Below, piece by piece: positions 52,098 to 61,023 of a stretch of 64,000 nucleotides of DNA. The notes beneath the pieces are model-generated. The model was given only the letters and a program-made list of their open reading frames with translations. It was not told where the DNA came from and did no database searches. Numbering within the stretch: the first letter of the stretch is position 1; every line of letters starts with the position of its first letter. This stretch comes from Actinomycetota bacterium (lineage in GTDB: Bacteria > Actinomycetota > Thermoleophilia > Gaiellales > F1-60-MAGs149), in the NCBI GenBank assembly GCA_009885805.1, contig VFJZ01000006.1, forward strand, positions 62,001 to 126,000, given 5' to 3'. The translations under genes and the position numbers were made by a program.

Positions 52098-52105
52098 CTC
52101 GCCGA

Positions 52106-52122
52106 ACCCTAGGCTATACGCT
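52106..52122. promoter_or_regulatory. back-to-back leaderless promoters, SLOG and CoA-binding genes
   Basis: Minus TAGGGT (52111-52106), 8 nt, ATG 52097. Plus TACGCT (52117-52122), 7 nt, GTG 52130. Confidence 0.55.
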
Positions 52123-52129
52123 GCCCGCC

Positions 52130-52633
52130 GTGACACGACTTGCCGGCGCCGAGTCAGGGACGCTCTCGCTCCTCGCGCGTGACCTGCTCCTCCGCCATCG
52201 CCGTATCTCCACGGTCGGCCTGTCCGCGAACCCTTCGCGGCCGAGCTACCGCGTCGCCGTCCACCTGGTTGCCTACGGCTATGACGTCGTCCCGGTGAAC
52301 CCGATGGTGGACGAGGTGCTGGGGCGCGCCGCAGTGCCGTCGCTCGCCGACGTCGACGGGCCGCTCGGGATCGTCGACGTGTTCCGCAAGCCGGCGGACA
52401 TCCCGCCCGTTGTCGCGGAGGCGCTCGCGATCGGCTGCGATGCGGTCTGGCTGCAGCTGGGGCTCGTCTCGGACGAGGCGGAGGCGATGTGCCGCGAGGC
52501 CGGCGTGCCGTTCGTGCAGGATCGCTGTATCAAGATGGAGCACTGCCGCTGGTTCGGCGGGCTGAACTGGTTCGGCCTCTCGACGGGGGTCGTCTCGTCG
52601 CGGCGGGAGGAGACCGCCCGTGCCGGCCGATAG
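52130..52633 (+). CDS. CoA-binding domain protein
   Basis: A 167-residue protein from GTG 52130. A Rossmann CoA-binding domain: RRISTVGLSANPSRPSYRVA, YGYDVVPVNPMVDEVLGR, IVDVFRKPADIPPVVAEAL, DAVWLQLGLVSDEAEAMCREAG, FVQDRCIKMEHCRW. This YccU-like family is common and uncharacterised. It overlaps metY by 14 bp; the pairing of the two is frequent, which suggests a link to sulfur amino-acid metabolism. Confidence 0.88.
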   Translation: MTRLAGAESGTLSLLARDLLLRHRRISTVGLSANPSRPSYRVAVHLVAYGYDVVPVNPMVDEVLGRAAVPSLADVDGPLGIVDVFRKPADIPPVVAEALAIGCDAVWLQLGLVSDEAEAMCREAGVPFVQDRCIKMEHCRWFGGLNWFGLSTGVVSSRREETARAGR

Positions 52634-53906
52634 GGCGTTCGGCTTCGACACGCGGCAGGTGCACGCCGGGCAGCGGGTCGATGCGACGACGGGCGCCCGC
52701 GCGGTGCCGATCTTCCAGACGACCTCGTACGTGTTCGAGGACACCCAGCACGCCGCCGACCTGTTCGACCTGAACCGCTTCGGCAACACCTACACGCGGA
52801 TCGTCAACCCGACGACGGCGGTGTTCGAGGAACGCGTCGCCTCGCTCGAGGGCGGTGTCGGCGCGCTGGCGACGGCCTCCGGGCTCTGGGCGTCGGCGAT
52901 AGCGATCCTCACCCTCGCGGAGTCCGGCGACGAGATCGTGTCGAGCGCGAACCTCTACGGCGGTACGCACAACCAGCTTGCGATCCAGTTCCCGCGGTTC
53001 GGGATCACGACGCGCTTCGTCGACCCGCACGACCTCGACGCCGTCCGCGCGGCCGTCACCCCGGCGACGAAGCTGCTGTACGCGGAGACGATCGGCAACC
53101 CGCGCATCGACGTGCTCGACATCGCCGGCTGGGCGGCGATCGCCGACGCGGCCGGCATCCCGCTCGTGATCGACAACACGTTCGCCACGCCCTACCTCTG
53201 TCGGCCCTTCGAGCACGGCGCCCACATCGTCGTGCACTCGGCGACGAAGTTCATCGGCGGCCACGGCACCTCGATCGGCGGCGTCATCGTCGACTCCGGT
53301 GCCTATGACTGGAGCGCCGGCCGTTTCCCCGGCGTCACCGAGCCGTCGGCCGGCTACCGCGGGATGCGGTTCTTCGAGACGTTCGGGAACTTCGCCTTCA
53401 TCATGAAAGCGCGCGTCGAGACGATGCGCGACCTCGGGCCGGTGCTGTCCCCGTTCAACGCGTTCATGTTTCTGCAGGGCCTCGAGACGTTGTCGCTACG
53501 GATGGATCGGCACTGCGCGAACGCCCGCGCGATCGCCGCCCACCTGCGCGCCCATGCCCGTGTGCGCGGCGTCTCGTATCCGGACGAGGCGGCCTCGCCG
53601 TACGCCGCGAGCGTGGCCCGCTACCTGCCGCGTGGACAGGGCGCGATCCTCGCCTTCCAGATCGAGGGCGGGCGCGAGGCCGGGCAGCGGTTCATCGAGG
53701 CCTGCGAGCTGCTGTCGCACCTCGCCAACGTCGGTGACGCGAAGACGCTCGTCATCCACCCGGCCTCGACCACGCACCGCCGCCTCGACGACGAGGCCCT
53801 TGCCGCGAGCGGCGTCACCGAGGACATGATCCGCCTATCGGTTGGGCTCGAGGACGTCGCCGACCTGCTCTGGGACATCGACCAGGCGTTGGACCGCTCG
53901 CAGTGA
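52620..53906 (+). CDS. metY: O-acetylhomoserine sulfhydrylase (aminocarboxypropyltransferase)
   Basis: A 428-residue Cys/Met-metabolism PLP enzyme from GTG 52620. [75 protein letters not shown] (PLP Lys) and [15 protein letters not shown] are diagnostic for MetY, as is the ~430-residue length. It makes homocysteine from O-acetylhomoserine and sulfide. A remnant of another PLP-type gene begins 4 bp before its stop. Confidence 0.94.
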   Translation: MPADRAFGFDTRQVHAGQRVDATTGARAVPIFQTTSYVFEDTQHAADLFDLNRFGNTYTRIVNPTTAVFEERVASLEGGVGALATASGLWASAIAILTLAESGDEIVSSANLYGGTHNQLAIQFPRFGITTRFVDPHDLDAVRAAVTPATKLLYAETIGNPRIDVLDIAGWAAIADAAGIPLVIDNTFATPYLCRPFEHGAHIVVHSATKFIGGHGTSIGGVIVDSGAYDWSAGRFPGVTEPSAGYRGMRFFETFGNFAFIMKARVETMRDLGPVLSPFNAFMFLQGLETLSLRMDRHCANARAIAAHLRAHARVRGVSYPDEAASPYAASVARYLPRGQGAILAFQIEGGREAGQRFIEACELLSHLANVGDAKTLVIHPASTTHRRLDDEALAASGVTEDMIRLSVGLEDVADLLWDIDQALDRSQ

Positions 53907-54496
53907 AGGGCCTGCCGCTGGACCGGCCCGGCCTGCCGATCGAGGAGATCGGACACCAGGGCTGGAACGCCCTGCGCGGCGTGGTGCCGCGAGCGCGGCC
54001 TCGAGCTCGCGCCCCACGGCAAGACGACGATGGCGCCGGAGCTGTTCCGCCGTCAGCTCGCCGCCGGCGCCTGGGCGATCACCTGTGCGACGCCGACCCA
54101 CCTGCGCGTCTACCGCGATGCCGGCGTCAGCCGGGTCCTCGACGCGAACGAGATCGTCGAGCCGCACGTGCTGCGCTACATCGCGGCCGAGCTCGCGCGC
54201 GACCCGGCGTTCGAGCTGTACTGCCTGGTCGACTCCACGGACGGCGTCGAGTTGATGGAGTCAGCACTCGCCGCCGCGCCGCGCCGCGAGCCGTGCACGT
54301 GCTCGTCGAGGTCGGCCAGGACGGCGGCCGGGCCGGGTGCCGGACCGTGGACGAGGCCTTTGCGGTCGCCGAGGCGATCGCCGGCGTCGACGCCTTCCTC
54401 GCGCGCGTGGTCGAGGTGTTCGAGCGCATCGGCGACCTGTTGCCGGAGCGGCCGCTGCTGACGGCCGGTGGCAGCGCCTTCTTCGACCGTGTCGCA
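53903..54496 (+). pseudogene. decayed D-serine dehydratase/D-threonine aldolase-like gene
   Basis: It opens [21 protein letters not shown] in one frame, jumps near 53987 (one extra C after GTGGTG) to a second frame reading ERGLELAPHGKTTMAPELFRRQ (PLP Lys in HGKT), IVEPHVLRYIAAELA and CLVDSTDGVELMESAL, then returns near 54293 (one base lost in CCG-TGCAC) to VHVLVEVGQDGGRAGCRT. A segment normally joining GHQGWN and the PLP strand is also missing. Similarity ends at LTAGGSAFFDRVA near 54496, about half of a normal 400-codon gene. Two frameshifts, an internal deletion and a lost 3' end make this a clear pseudogene. Co-directional with metY. Confidence 0.8.
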
Positions 54497-54499
54497 GGT

Positions 54500-55094
54500 G
54501 GACCGGAAAGGGGACGTCCCAGCCGAGGCTGGCCAGGGCGTGCGGCGACGACGCCGGCCCGTAGACGATCGCGGCGTCGTAGCGATCCTCGATCTCGCTG
54601 CGCAGGCCGGCCCAGGCCCGTTCCACTCGGGCCGGTGCGTCCTCGATGTCGCGAAGGCCGAGGACCAGCCGAGCACCGATGGCGCGGAGGCGGTCGAGCG
54701 CCGGGATCAGCTCGCCTCCCAACCCGAGTGGCGTCTTGTCGACGACGGCGACATCGGGCGCGAAGGAGTCGGCGGCGGCCAGGGCGATGGCGCTGCGCAT
54801 GTCCTGCGCCAGATCGAAGGGAATCGCGAGCCGCCGGGGTCAGTGGTTCCCCTCGACGTCCCGGCTGAGGGCCGGCAGCGTGACCACGTCGAGGCGGTCG
54901 AAGAGGTTGTAGTCCGACGCCATCGGCGAGCCCGTCACGATCAGGGCCGAAGCCGACCGATCGGCGTCCGTCGCAGCACGCGCGAGCGACAGCGCACGAC
55001 GCAGATGCCCGAGCCCGACGCACTCGTTGGCGAAGAAGAGGTATCGGTTGCGGTCCACGTGGGAAGCGTCGTCGTCCCGCCGTAGCGTCGGCAA
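54500..55094 (-). pseudogene. truncated glycosyltransferase-like gene with in-frame stop
   Basis: From TTG 55094 (or GTG 55058) the minus frame reads NRYLFFANECVGLGHLRRAL, SLARAATDADRSASALIVTG and VVTLPALSRDVEGNH, then a TGA at 54842-54840, then continues in the same frame with PRRLAIPFDLAQDM, PDVAVVDKTPLGLGGELIPA and DAAIVYGPASSPHALASLGW. GLGHLRRAL and VDKTPLGLGGEL are typical of MurG-like/GT28-type transferases acting on cell-surface glycans. It stops matching near 54505 (VPFPV), where it abuts the end of the facing pseudogene. A nonsense mutation (for example CGA to TGA) plus loss of the C-terminal half. Confidence 0.75.
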
Positions 55095-55209
55095 CTAGAC
55101 CTTCGTCCTACTACGTGGTCGCGAAGTCTCGTGAAACCGCCGTTCGCGGCCGTGAGAATCGCCGCAGGTGGTACGACCCGAGTAGCCGCATCGGTCATCA
55201 CCATCTGGA

Positions 55210-55215
55210 TACAAT
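55210..55215 (+). promoter_or_regulatory. -10 box TACAAT for the GntR gene
   Basis: TACAAT (55210-55215), 7 nt, ATG 55223; one of the closest matches to consensus in the window. Leaderless. Confidence 0.6.
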
Positions 55216-55222
55216 CGACGGA

Positions 55223-55870
55223 ATGCAGGACGGGCGGATCGAGGTCGTCAGCATCGTCGACCGCGTCTACGACGCGCTCCGCGCACGGATCCTCGACGGC
55301 AGCGTCGCGCCCGGAGCGCGCCTCAGGCAGGAAGCGCTGGCCGACGAGCTCGGCGTCTCGCGCACGCCGCTGCGCGAGGCGTTGCGCCGGCTCGCGAGCG
55401 AGGGGCTGGTCGAACTGGAGGCGAACCGCGGCGCGCGCGTTCCGGCGCTGACCCGCGCCGACCTGATGGCGGCCTACGACGCCCGGCTGGCGATCGAGCC
55501 GGGAGCCGCCCGACTGGCGGCCGTCGTGCGCGATGAGGCTGCCCTGCGGCGTATGGACGGCGCGATCGCCGCCCACCGCCGCGCTAGCGGCAGCGCGGCG
55601 TTGTTCGAGGCGAACCGCGCCTTCCACCTGGCGCTCGTCGCCGCCGCCGCCAACGAGCACCTGTCTCGTCTCGCCGAGTTCCTCTGGGCGGCGCGAATCG
55701 GCGCGCTGATCTACGGCCGCCAGGACGAGACCGCTGCCGAGGTCGCCGCCGACGCGGACGAGCACGCGGCGATTGCGGCTGCGGTCGCCGCTGCCGACGC
55801 CGACGAGGCGGAGCGTCTCGTCCGCGAACACGTCGCGCGCGCCCGCGGGCTGTTCGCGGTGCGCGGGTGA
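55223..55870 (+). CDS. GntR-family regulator, FadR/FCD type
   Basis: A 215-residue protein from ATG 55223. Winged helix-turn-helix VYDALRARILDGSVAPGARLRQEALADELGVSRTPLREALRRLASEGLVEL, then an all-helical FCD ligand domain (AYDARLAIEPGAARLAA, ANRAFHLALVAAAANEHL, EHAAIAAAVAAADADEAERLVREHV) with metal-binding His residues. Ligands are usually carboxylic or amino acids. It overlaps capA-like by 4 bp. Its original target may have been the decayed genes upstream. Confidence 0.9.
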   Translation: MQDGRIEVVSIVDRVYDALRARILDGSVAPGARLRQEALADELGVSRTPLREALRRLASEGLVELEANRGARVPALTRADLMAAYDARLAIEPGAARLAAVVRDEAALRRMDGAIAAHRRASGSAALFEANRAFHLALVAAAANEHLSRLAEFLWAARIGALIYGRQDETAAEVAADADEHAAIAAAVAAADADEAERLVREHVARARGLFAVRG

Positions 55871-57009
55871 TCCGGCGCGGCCTGATCGCGGTTGCGCTCC
55901 TCGCCGTGGGCGCCCTCGCGGCCGGCTGCGGAGACGAGGGCGCAGCGGCGCCGCCTCCGGTGACGCCGACGGGTCTGACGGCGGCGGCGACCGTCACGGC
56001 CCCGACCCAGCCGGAGGCGCCGCCCGCGAACACCGCGTCTGCTCCGGCGGAGGACGTCGTGATCGGCTGGGCCGGCGACATGGTGCCGGCGTCGTCCGAC
56101 ATCGCGCTTCCCGACGATCCGGACTCGCTGCTCGCCGGGGTGCGGCCCCTGCTCACCTCTCCGGACCTGATGATCGTGAACCTCGAGGGCACCCTCACGG
56201 ACGGCGGTTCCTCGAAGTGCGGCGCGTCGTCAACCGACTGCTTCGCGTTCCGCTCGCCGCCCTCCTACGCGCGGGCGTTCCGCCGCGCGGGGATCGATCT
56301 GCTGAACCTGGCGAACAACCACGCCTACGACTTCGGCGCCGCCGGCTACGCGGACACGCGCCGCGCGCTGCGCCGTGCGGGACTGGGTGTGACGGGCGGG
56401 CCCGACGACATCACGGTCGTGGAACGTGACGGTGTCCGGATCGCCGTCGTCGGGTTCGCGCCCTACGCGTGGGCGGCGCCGCTCACCGACCTCGACGCGG
56501 TCGCTCGGCTCGTCCGTAGCGCCGCCGACCGCGCCGACATCGTCGTGGTCGCGTTCCACGGCGGTGCGGAGGGCACGGCGGCGGCGCACGTTCCCGCGGG
56601 CGCCGAGACGTACCTGGGCGAGCAGCGGGGCGACCTGCGCGCATTCGGCCGGGCCGCCATCCGGGCGGGCGCGGATCTCGTGGTCGGCTCCGGCCCGCAC
56701 GTCGTCCGCGGCGTCGAGTTCTACCGCGGCCGCCTGATCGCCTACTCGGCCGGCAACTTCGTCGGCTACGGCGGCGTCTTCGGCCTCGCCGGCGACACTG
56801 CCATCTCCTACGTCCTCCACGTCCGCCTCCGAGCCGACGGCGCATTCGTCTCGGCCCGCATCCACCCGACGCTCCTGACCGGTTCCGGCATCGCCGAGCG
56901 TGACCCCGCGAGGCGCGCGATCGGCCTCGTCCGCAGCCTGACACGAGCGGATTTCTTCGAAACGGGTGCTCGAATCGCAGGAAACGGTGCTATCGGCCGC
57001 AGAACGTAG
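55867..57009 (+). CDS. CapA-family metallophosphatase-fold lipoprotein
   Basis: A 380-residue protein starting at GTG 55867 in a GTGA overlap. Lipoprotein signal [15 protein letters not shown] (lipobox AAGC), then a Pro/Thr/Ala linker, then the CapA domain: [74 protein letters not shown]. CapA/PgsA-like proteins work in capsule or poly-gamma-glutamate export. It sits outside the membrane. The only linked gene is the regulator upstream. Confidence 0.9.
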   Translation: MIRRGLIAVALLAVGALAAGCGDEGAAAPPPVTPTGLTAAATVTAPTQPEAPPANTASAPAEDVVIGWAGDMVPASSDIALPDDPDSLLAGVRPLLTSPDLMIVNLEGTLTDGGSSKCGASSTDCFAFRSPPSYARAFRRAGIDLLNLANNHAYDFGAAGYADTRRALRRAGLGVTGGPDDITVVERDGVRIAVVGFAPYAWAAPLTDLDAVARLVRSAADRADIVVVAFHGGAEGTAAAHVPAGAETYLGEQRGDLRAFGRAAIRAGADLVVGSGPHVVRGVEFYRGRLIAYSAGNFVGYGGVFGLAGDTAISYVLHVRLRADGAFVSARIHPTLLTGSGIAERDPARRAIGLVRSLTRADFFETGARIAGNGAIGRRT

Positions 57010-57104
57010 TACGCTGCGTGCGAGCGGTCGACCTGACCGCCCTAAAGGAACGTTCGTGTGGTACGCGGGTACGTGCACCTCCAGCGTTCGTGATCGGGAG
57101 GTGC
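57010..57104 (+). promoter_or_regulatory. cspA promoter and structured 5' leader
   Basis: TACGCT at 57010-57015 is a candidate -10, giving a leader of about 88 nt before ATG 57110. GCACCTCC (57075-57082) pairs perfectly with GGAGGTGC (57097-57104) around a 14-nt loop; the second arm contains the Shine-Dalgarno GGAGG (57097-57101), 8 nt before the ATG. The hairpin would hide the ribosome site. A second in-frame start, GTG 57056 after AAAGGA, would add 18 residues and bypass it. Confidence 0.6.
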
Positions 57105-57109
57105 CTCGT

Positions 57110-57313
57110 ATGGCTACCGGAACTGTCAAGTGGTTCAACGACGCGAAGGGCTTCGGCTTCATCGAGCCCGACGAGGGGGGCAAGGACCTCTTCGTCCACT
57201 TCTCCAACATCGCGGCTGCGGGCTTTCGCTCGCTGCCCGAGGGAGCTCGTGTGGAGTACGAAGCGCGCCAGGGGACCAAGGGCCCCGAGGCGATCAACGT
57301 TCTCGTCGTCTGA
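57110..57313 (+). CDS. cspA: cold-shock domain protein
   Basis: A 67-residue OB-fold protein: [21 protein letters not shown] (RNP1) and DLFVHFSNI (RNP2), ending EGPEA-like [11 protein letters not shown]. It binds single-stranded RNA and melts secondary structure in the cold. ATG 57110 gives the family N-terminus. The long leader with a sequestered ribosome site fits post-transcriptional control. Confidence 0.95.
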   Translation: MATGTVKWFNDAKGFGFIEPDEGGKDLFVHFSNIAAAGFRSLPEGARVEYEARQGTKGPEAINVLVV

Positions 57314-57322
57314 CCCACGCCA

Positions 57323-58270
57323 CTAGTAGATCGGAGCGGCGTTGCCAGCCGGCAGCGCCACCTGATGCATGACGACGCCGGCGAGCGCAAGCTCGCCGGC
57401 GTCGACGTCTAGCGGCGTCCCCGGCGCGCTCAGTGCGCGGTCGACCGTCGCGAGGGCGATCGGTCTGCCGGCGCGCCGGACACTGGCTGCGCCGACGCGA
57501 AGTTCGCCGACGTCCGCGCCCTCGCACAGGAGTCGCCCGCGCTCGAGGGCGCGTACTCCCTCGTGCTCGATCGCGACCAGGACGCGGCGATCGTCGCCGC
57601 CCGCGAACGCGCCGAAGCCGGCGGCAGCCGCCGGCTGCGGCGCGATGAAGTCCCGTTCGAGGCAGGGCTCGGCGTCTTCGATGCGGACCGTCTCGAGGGC
57701 GTCGCTGCCGACCGGGACTGCGCCGGCCGCAACGAGGTGATCCCATGTCGCCCGAGCCCCCGCCCGGTCGCAGTAGAGGGCGACGTGGTCGCGCCCCGTG
57801 CCGCAGAGGATGATCGGCGTGCCGGCGACGACGTGGTCCTCGACCAGGTCGCCAGCCGCTGGTGGCTGCAGCGCGAGCACCCTCGCCAGGTCCGGTCCCC
57901 GGAGCCGCATCCGGACGACCTCGTCGCCGTGCGGCTCGGTCGCAACCCCTGCCGCGGTCAGGGCGGCCCCGCCCGTCGGGTTGGAGATGTCGAGCATCAG
58001 CGCTCCGTCGTGTCGCGTGACGATCGTCACGGCTGCTGTCACGAGGCCGTCGGCGTTCAGCAGGATCGCAGCGCGCACCGCGCCCGACCCGGGCTCGAAC
58101 GGACGTCGCCGCAGCCGCGCGAGAGCCGCCGCGGCGTCCGTCACGGGCACCGCGACGAGCAGGCGAGGCGCGATCCGGTCGATCGCGCAGCCGCTCCGGA
58201 TCGCGTCGTACTCGGCGCGCGGCTGTCCGTAGCAGGCCGGGATCGAGCGGATCGCGGGGGGTGCCGGCAC
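57323..58270 (-). CDS. GcvT/YgfZ-like folate-binding aminomethyltransferase-family protein
   Basis: A 315-residue protein from GTG 58270. AEYDAIRSGCAIDRIAPR at the N-terminus, LMLDISNPTGGAALTAAG, VRMRLRGPDLARVLAL, EDAEPCLERDFIAPQ, and the C-terminal barrel ERGRLLCEGADVGELRVGAAS follow the GcvT domain order, with weak conservation of the folate pocket. GcvT proteins move one-carbon units from amines to tetrahydrofolate; relatives serve in sarcosine and dimethylglycine demethylation, which would fit the methylated-amine genes at 1-8 kb. Direct evidence is lacking. TAGCAT 6 nt upstream suggests a leaderless transcript. Confidence 0.72.
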   Translation of the reverse strand: MPAPPAIRSIPACYGQPRAEYDAIRSGCAIDRIAPRLLVAVPVTDAAAALARLRRRPFEPGSGAVRAAILLNADGLVTAAVTIVTRHDGALMLDISNPTGGAALTAAGVATEPHGDEVVRMRLRGPDLARVLALQPPAAGDLVEDHVVAGTPIILCGTGRDHVALYCDRAGARATWDHLVAAGAVPVGSDALETVRIEDAEPCLERDFIAPQPAAAAGFGAFAGGDDRRVLVAIEHEGVRALERGRLLCEGADVGELRVGAASVRRAGRPIALATVDRALSAPGTPLDVDAGELALAGVVMHQVALPAGNAAPIY

Positions 58271-58276
58271 GCCGTG

Positions 58277-58286
58277 ATGCTACAAC
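58277..58286. promoter_or_regulatory. shared divergent -10 element ATGCTACAAC
   Basis: Minus TAGCAT (58282-58277), 6 nt, GTG 58270. Plus TACAAC (58281-58286) is upstream of the M32 gene, which has a leader with a ribosome site. The boxes share TA. Confidence 0.45.
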
Positions 58287-58316
58287 TGTCGCCGTTCGGC
58301 GAGCGAAGGAGGGCCA

Positions 58317-59813
58317 TTGTCCGCAGGAGCCTGGGCGGTGTTCGAGCACCGCATGAGCGAGATCGATGACCTTCAGGCGGCACTCGCGCTGCTGGCGTGG
58401 GACGAGCAGACGATGTGTCCACCCCGCGGCCGCGAGCTGCGGGCGTATCACTCGGCGACGCTCGCGACGACCGTGCACGAGCGGATCATCGACGAGGGCT
58501 ACGGTGAGGCGATCGCCGAGCTGTCGGCCAACGGCGCCGGTCTCGACGACGCGAAACGGGCCATGGTGCGTCTCGTCAAGCACGACCGCGACCGCATGGT
58601 GCGGCTCCCGGCCGAGCTCGTCCGGGAGATCCGCCGGCAGGCCTCTCGAACGAACGAGTCCTGGGAGCGCGCCCGGGCCGCGAACGACTTCGCGATCTAC
58701 CGTCCCGAGCTCGAGCGGATGGTCGAGCTCAAGATCACCGAGGCCGAGGCGCTCGCGGACGGCGGCGACCTCTACGACGCGCTGCTCGACGCGTACGAGC
58801 CCGGCATGACGGTGGCGGAGCTCGACCCGCTGCTCGCCGGGCTGAAGGCCGAACTCGTACCGTTCGTCGACGACATCCTCGGCCGGCCCAGGCCTGACAC
58901 CTCGTTCCTCGCCGGTCCCTACGACCGTGCCCGCCAGGAGCACCTCACGCTGAAGGTGCTCGCCGACTTCGGCTTCGACTTCACCGCCGGCCGCCAGGAT
59001 GTCTCGACGCACCCGTTCTGCGGCGGCCCTGCGATCAGTGACGTGCGGATGACGACGCGCTACTACGACTCGCTCGAGCCGGGCGCGCTGCTGTCGTCGA
59101 TGCACGAGTGTGGGCACGGGCTGTACCAGCAGGGCCTGCCGGCGGCGTACGTGCGGACGGCGGTCGCGCACGCGCCGTCGCTCGGCCTGCACGAGTCGCA
59201 GTCCCGCTTCTGGGAGAACGTGATCGGCCGTTCGCGACCGTTCTGGTCGCACTACCTGCCGTACGCCGCCGACCTGTTTCCCGAGCATCTGGCCGGCGTC
59301 GCACTCGACGACTTCCTGCGCGGCGTCAACGCCGTCGAGGCCGGGGCGATCCGGGTCGACGCGGACGAGGTCACGTACAACCTGCACATCCTCGTCCGCT
59401 ACGAACTCGAGCGTGACATCCTCGCCCGCCGCGTCGCCGTCGCCGACCTGCCGGAGGCGTGGAACGCGCGCTACGAGGCGTACCTCGGTTACACCCCGCG
59501 GGACGACCGCGAGGGCGTGATGCAGGACATCCACTGGTCGTGGGGCGAGATCGGCTACTTCGCGACCTACACGCTCGGCAACCTCTACGCGGCCGCGATC
59601 GCCGAGCGGATGCGCGCCGACGTCGACATCGACGCCTGCTGCGCCGCCGGCGAGTTCGGGCCGGTGCTCGACTGGCTCCGCGAGCGCGTGCACTCGGCCG
59701 GCAACCTCCTGCCCGGTGACGAGTTGATGCGACGGGTGACCGGCACGGAGCTCGGCCACGAGCCGCTGATGCGCTACCTGCGGGGGAAGTACAACGACCT
59801 GTACGAGGTGTAG
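58317..59813 (+). CDS. carboxypeptidase Taq (M32) metalloprotease
   Basis: A 498-residue, mostly helical metallocarboxypeptidase with the zinc motif HECGH in SSMHECGHGLYQQGLP, a downstream Glu in LHESQSRFWENVIGRS, and DVRMTTRYY, DEVTYNLHILVRYELE of family M32. TTG 58317 is chosen because GGAGG lies at 58308-58312; GTG 58338 or ATG 58353 are less likely. Cytoplasmic; removes C-terminal residues from peptides. Confidence 0.92.
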   Translation: MSAGAWAVFEHRMSEIDDLQAALALLAWDEQTMCPPRGRELRAYHSATLATTVHERIIDEGYGEAIAELSANGAGLDDAKRAMVRLVKHDRDRMVRLPAELVREIRRQASRTNESWERARAANDFAIYRPELERMVELKITEAEALADGGDLYDALLDAYEPGMTVAELDPLLAGLKAELVPFVDDILGRPRPDTSFLAGPYDRARQEHLTLKVLADFGFDFTAGRQDVSTHPFCGGPAISDVRMTTRYYDSLEPGALLSSMHECGHGLYQQGLPAAYVRTAVAHAPSLGLHESQSRFWENVIGRSRPFWSHYLPYAADLFPEHLAGVALDDFLRGVNAVEAGAIRVDADEVTYNLHILVRYELERDILARRVAVADLPEAWNARYEAYLGYTPRDDREGVMQDIHWSWGEIGYFATYTLGNLYAAAIAERMRADVDIDACCAAGEFGPVLDWLRERVHSAGNLLPGDELMRRVTGTELGHEPLMRYLRGKYNDLYEV

Positions 59814-59817
59814 GAGA

Positions 59818-59850
59818 TTGCAAAGAACGCTATAGAATAAGAAACTTGCA
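59818..59850. promoter_or_regulatory. AT-rich cheW upstream region with two TTGCAA sites
   Basis: The 46-bp gap before cheW is strikingly AT-rich. TTGCAA, itself a palindrome, occurs at 59818-59823 and 59845-59850. Between them TATAGA/TAGAAT (59831-59838) is a good -10. The pair could be operator half-sites; no repressor is obvious nearby. Confidence 0.4.
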
Positions 59851-59859
59851 ACCGATACA

Positions 59860-60327
59860 ATGAAGATGACCCCCTCCAAGAGCGAAGGACGTCAGGTCGT
59901 CGTGTTCGATCTGAACGCCGAGACGTACGGCATCGACATCCAGCGGGTGCACGAGATCATCCGCTACAGCCAGCCGCGCACCGTCGCCGGTGCCGACCCG
60001 TCGATTCGAGGTGTCATCAACCTCCGCGGCCGCATCGTGCCGATCTGCGACCTCAAGCAGCGCCTTACCCTCGCCCCCTCGCTAGACGTCGATGAGGCCA
60101 AGATCGTGGTGATCGAGATGGCCGCCGGCATCGCGGGCGTGATCGTCGACGCCGTCGCCGAGGTGCTCACCGTCGACCCGGACGCGGTCGCGCCCGTGCC
60201 GACCTTCACGCAGCACGCCGCCTACGTCGATGGCGTCGCGAAGGTCGCCGACCGCCTGGTCCTGCTGCTCGACGCCGACGCCCTGTTCGACATCGACGTC
60301 GCCGCCGCGTTCGCCGAAGCCGCGTAG
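59860..60327 (+). CDS. cheW: CheW chemotaxis coupling protein
   Basis: A 155-residue CheW domain: QVVVFDLNAETYGIDIQRVHEIIR, VINLRGRIVPICDLKQRL, IVVIEMAAGIAGVIVDAVAEVLTV and VADRLVLLLDADALF. It bridges receptors and CheA. No cheA, receptor or flagellar gene is in the window, so it is an orphan here or serves a non-flagellar array. ATG 59860 gives the usual start. It ends 3 bp before the facing thyX stop. Confidence 0.93.
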   Translation: MKMTPSKSEGRQVVVFDLNAETYGIDIQRVHEIIRYSQPRTVAGADPSIRGVINLRGRIVPICDLKQRLTLAPSLDVDEAKIVVIEMAAGIAGVIVDAVAEVLTVDPDAVAPVPTFTQHAAYVDGVAKVADRLVLLLDADALFDIDVAAAFAEAA

Positions 60328-60330
60328 GCG

Positions 60331-61011
60331 CTACGGCGCGGTGCGCGCGTTCGCCACGAACGCGTCGCGGGTGACCGGCATCCGCTCGCCCCACAGCGTC
60401 TCGACCGCCACGGCGTAGCGCCGGATCTCGAGCTGCGCCGCCTCGTGGTTGCGGAGCGAGAGGAAGTTCATCACCGACCGGGCGTTCACCGTCCAGTAGA
60501 ACTCCGTGAAGATCCCGACCGGCAGGACGGTGCGCGCGACCTCCTTCGCGACGCCGTCGTCGAGCAGGGCGCGGTAGGTCGCGAAGGCGGCGGCGTACGA
60601 CGCTGCGATCGCGTCGCGGGTCCGCTCGGCGTGCTCCGCCTCGACGGGCTCGAACACGTACGCGCCGGGCTTTCCGACCTGGGTGCGGACGTCGGCGGCG
60701 GCGGGGACGTAGAAGTCGGCCTTCATCTCCGCGTAGCGCGCGGAGAGCTCGTTGAACGACCCGATCCGGTGGCGCATCCACTCGCGGACCACGAAGATCG
60801 GGCAGCGGATGTGGAAGCGAAAGGCGTTGTGCTCGAACGGCGTGCCGTGCCGGTCGCGCATCAGGAAACGGACGAGACCCGCGTTGCGCTCGTCCATCGC
60901 GTCGCTGCGCGCGCCGAACGAGACGCGCGCCGCATTGACCACCGACAGGTCGTCACCCATGTGCGCATCGAGGCGGACGAAGCCGCCGCCCTCCACGTCG
61001 ATCCGCTCCAC
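60331..61011 (-). CDS. thyX: flavin-dependent thymidylate synthase
   Basis: A 226-residue protein from GTG 61011 with the ThyX signature R80-H-R-x2-S-F-N-E-x-S-x-R-Y93, FEHNAFRFHIRCPIFVVREW and SVMNFLSLRNHEAAQLEIRRYA. It makes dTMP from dUMP with methylene-folate and reduced flavin. A TAGACT box 6 nt upstream lies inside the 3' end of the anti-sigma gene, so thyX probably has its own leaderless transcript. Confidence 0.96.
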   Translation of the reverse strand: MERIDVEGGGFVRLDAHMGDDLSVVNAARVSFGARSDAMDERNAGLVRFLMRDRHGTPFEHNAFRFHIRCPIFVVREWMRHRIGSFNELSARYAEMKADFYVPAAADVRTQVGKPGAYVFEPVEAEHAERTRDAIAASYAAAFATYRALLDDGVAKEVARTVLPVGIFTEFYWTVNARSVMNFLSLRNHEAAQLEIRRYAVAVETLWGERMPVTRDAFVANARTAP

Positions 61012-61017
61012 GGGTGG

Positions 61018-61023
61018 AGTCTA
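61018..61023 (-). promoter_or_regulatory. -10 box TAGACT for thyX
   Basis: Minus TAGACT (61023 to 61018), 6 nt, GTG 61011. It overlaps the stop of the anti-sigma gene. Confidence 0.5.

Noticed and set aside
54840-54842. In-frame TGA in the glycosyltransferase-like remnant as a selenocysteine codon
   Set aside because: The family has no Sec members, no SECIS-like hairpin was seen just downstream, and the gene is also truncated, so a nonsense mutation is simpler.
59838-59858. FliA (sigma 28) promoter before cheW, from the ACCGATAC sequence
   Set aside because: No matching TAAA element at the right distance, and the box lies too close to ATG 59860.
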